This document shows, piece by piece, positions 38,524 to 39,525 of a stretch of 39,525 bases of DNA. Under the pieces are notes generated by a model. It saw only the letters and a list, made by a program, of their open reading frames with translations. It made no database searches and was not told the origin of the DNA. Position 1 is the stretch's first letter. Each line of letters opens with the position of its first letter. Location: positions 1-39,525 of the IMG/VR virus record IMGVR_UViG_3300042260_000408. The stretch is one strand, 5' to 3'. This stretch comes from a virus. A program made the translations under genes and the position numbers.

Positions 38524-38910
38524 TTATTCTCCGATAACTGTTACAGGAACCTTGACTGAAACCCATTGGTGAGTGTCTTGATCCCACGTATATAAACCAC
38601 CATCGTTTGGTCTTGGAACAGGCGGCACATACTTCAGATCGTCAACCGAAAACACCCAATCGTCATACGGTTTGGGAGGAAAGAAAGCGTCATATTCTTC
38701 CGAATAGATGTACCCAATTCCCGCATACCGCTTGCGAAAGCCTCCGTTGTAGGAGGTCTGCTTCCACGAGCGGCCCGGCAAAAACGTTTGAATGTAGGCA
38801 ATACCAACAGGCTCGCTTTCAGGAAACGGTAAATCACCGCAGTCCGAGTTGTTCACCACGATGACCTGAGTCACCACATTTGATTCGTTGAGTTGAGCAA
38901 AATGTGCCAT
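38524..38910 (-). CDS. Fiber-region conserved protein, MSHFAQ family, second copy (128 aa)
   Basis: MAHFAQLNESNVVTQVIVVN, SWKQTSYNGGFRKRYAGIGY, EYDAFFPPKPYDDWVFSVDD, VPPVPRPNDGGLYTWDQDTH and QWVSV. It follows the 117-aa protein at 34765-35118 motif by motif but is clearly diverged and uses more GC-rich codons. A specific insertion (NNSDCGDLPFPESEPVGIAY) replaces the DQETINTGAFGD segment. The start follows a short spacer after the Gly-rich gene and has no strong Shine-Dalgarno, suggesting coupling. Confidence 0.85.
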   Translation of the reverse strand: MAHFAQLNESNVVTQVIVVNNSDCGDLPFPESEPVGIAYIQTFLPGRSWKQTSYNGGFRKRYAGIGYIYSEEYDAFFPPKPYDDWVFSVDDLKYVPPVPRPNDGGLYTWDQDTHQWVSVKVPVTVIGE

Positions 38911-38911
38911 A

Positions 38912-39525
38912 TTAAGTTACCGTAAAAGTTCCAGAACCAGTGAATGTATGGTAGGTGTACCCACCAGAGCTTGTGACTGTGCCGCCAGTTGCTTTCTGGG
39001 AGCCAAGGTAGCGAATGATCACAACGCCAGAGCCACCGTTCCCGCCTGACTGACCAGTCCACCCACCACCTCCACCCCCACCACCCCTGTTAGTAGTTCC
39101 TGCGCTTCCATTTGAATATCCAAAACCACCACTACCCCCGCCGCCAGAACCACCCCCACCAGCACCACCGGAACCAGCTCCGTTTACAAAAGCACCGCCT
39201 CCACCACCACCAGCGTAAGCAACCCCATTAGACCAAGTTGAGCCAGAGCCACCAGATCCACCATACGCATATCCTGCTCCAACCGATTTATTGCCGCCAC
39301 CAGCTCCTGCGCCGCCACCACCCCCACCGCCGTGAAAGTTATATTTCGACCCAAAATAATTTCCACCGCTACCTCCGCTGTTCCCGCCTGTTGTTCCAGA
39401 AGCTCCAGACATGGTGACAGTGCCACCACCACCACCACCAGACCCACCAGAAGCCGCAGAGTATCCGGGATACCCACCCCCACCAGCACCGCCACCAGTA
39501 GAGGTAAGCCCGTTAAAAGTTGAAT
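38912..39525 (-). CDS. Glycine-rich adhesin C (5' end beyond the window)
   Basis: The minus-strand frame is open to the window edge: the visible N-terminal part reads STFNGLTSTGGGAGGGGYPG and leads through GSGGGGGTVT into an internal Met at 39412, so that Met is not taken as the start. About 204 codons are visible. The Gly-rich blocks end with GGWTGQSGGNGGSGVVIIRY...GGYTYHTFTGSGTFTVT, the same closing frame as adhesin B at 35132-36409. Codons are more GC-rich than in the AT-rich fibers. It is probably a receptor-binding fiber tip; the attachment domain lies outside the window. Confidence 0.82.
   Translation of the reverse strand, partial: STFNGLTSTGGGAGGGGYPGYSAASGGSGGGGGGTVTMSGASGTTGGNSGGSGGNYFGSKYNFHGGGGGGGAGAGGGNKSVGAGYAYGGSGGSGSTWSNGVAYAGGGGGGAFVNGAGSGGAGGGGSGGGGSGGFGYSNGSAGTTNRGGGGGGGGWTGQSGGNGGSGVVIIRYLGSQKATGGTVTSSGGYTYHTFTGSGTFTVT

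Noticed and set aside
1-39525. tRNA, rRNA, integrase, IS element or attachment site
   Set aside because: Gaps between genes are mostly under 100 bp and none shows a cloverleaf or terminal inverted repeats by eye; a tRNA scan was not possible.

Overview
The window is a piece of a T4-like myovirus (Caudoviricetes) genome, most likely from an uncultured aquatic phage of the kind related to marine cyanophages and pelagiphages. The evidence is the set of T4 core genes with cyanophage-style sequence: uvsY (partial), uvsX, 32, 17, 16, 4, 19, 18, 1, 13, 14 and 15. Intergenic spaces are very small, T4-type late-promoter boxes (AATAAATA/TATAAATA) recur before genes, and free-standing homing-type endonucleases sit between core genes. 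No photosynthesis genes, tRNAs, integrase or CRISPR were seen. The host cannot be named from this stretch.

Layout. 1-2497 (minus strand): recombination and replication block (uvsY, a 76-aa gene, uvsX, gp32), with a sigma70-like promoter in front of gene 32. 2664-5943: a 566-aa orphan protein and the large terminase. 5969-7138: a palindromic bidirectional late promoter, an HNH endonuclease (+) and a GIY-YIG endonuclease (-). 7207-13312: five genes of probable head-interior or unknown proteins. Two of them are mosaics of mini-domains of mostly 55-75 residues, each ending in QGVAEG, and the joints are encoded by a near-identical DNA repeat. 13350-21062: gp16, gp4, a 125-aa protein, an 805-aa tail-associated protein, a terminator, tail tube gp19 and tail sheath gp18. 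21062-25386: GIY-YIG endonuclease, zinc/HNH-like protein (+), dNMP kinase gp1, neck gp13, a 383-aa protein and an 82-aa protein. 25456-29068 (+ strand): gp14, gp15 and a Nudix hydrolase. 29065-39525 (minus strand): a long adhesion module with three fibers sharing one N-terminal domain, three tandem C1q-like proteins, three glycine-rich adhesin-like proteins and two cupins.

The most unusual content is: (1) the QGVAEG-jointed modular proteins. The joint V-A-E/G resembles T4 prohead-protease sites, neighbouring genes start with capsid-targeting-like peptides (MKSFKAYLTE, MKINEILAE), and one module resembles ribosome modulation factor. This suggests a head-packaged, protease-released library of small effectors. 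(2) A hairpin in front of gene 13 that hides the ribosome binding site and carries a late-promoter box in its loop, the logic known from T4 genes such as e and soc. (3) Two consensus sigma70 promoters and five late boxes placed so close to ATG that the mRNAs would be leaderless or nearly so. (4) A duplicated 'Gly-rich adhesin - small protein - cupin' triad of distinct base composition.

Functional names rest on remembered family sequences and visible motifs only; no database search was possible.
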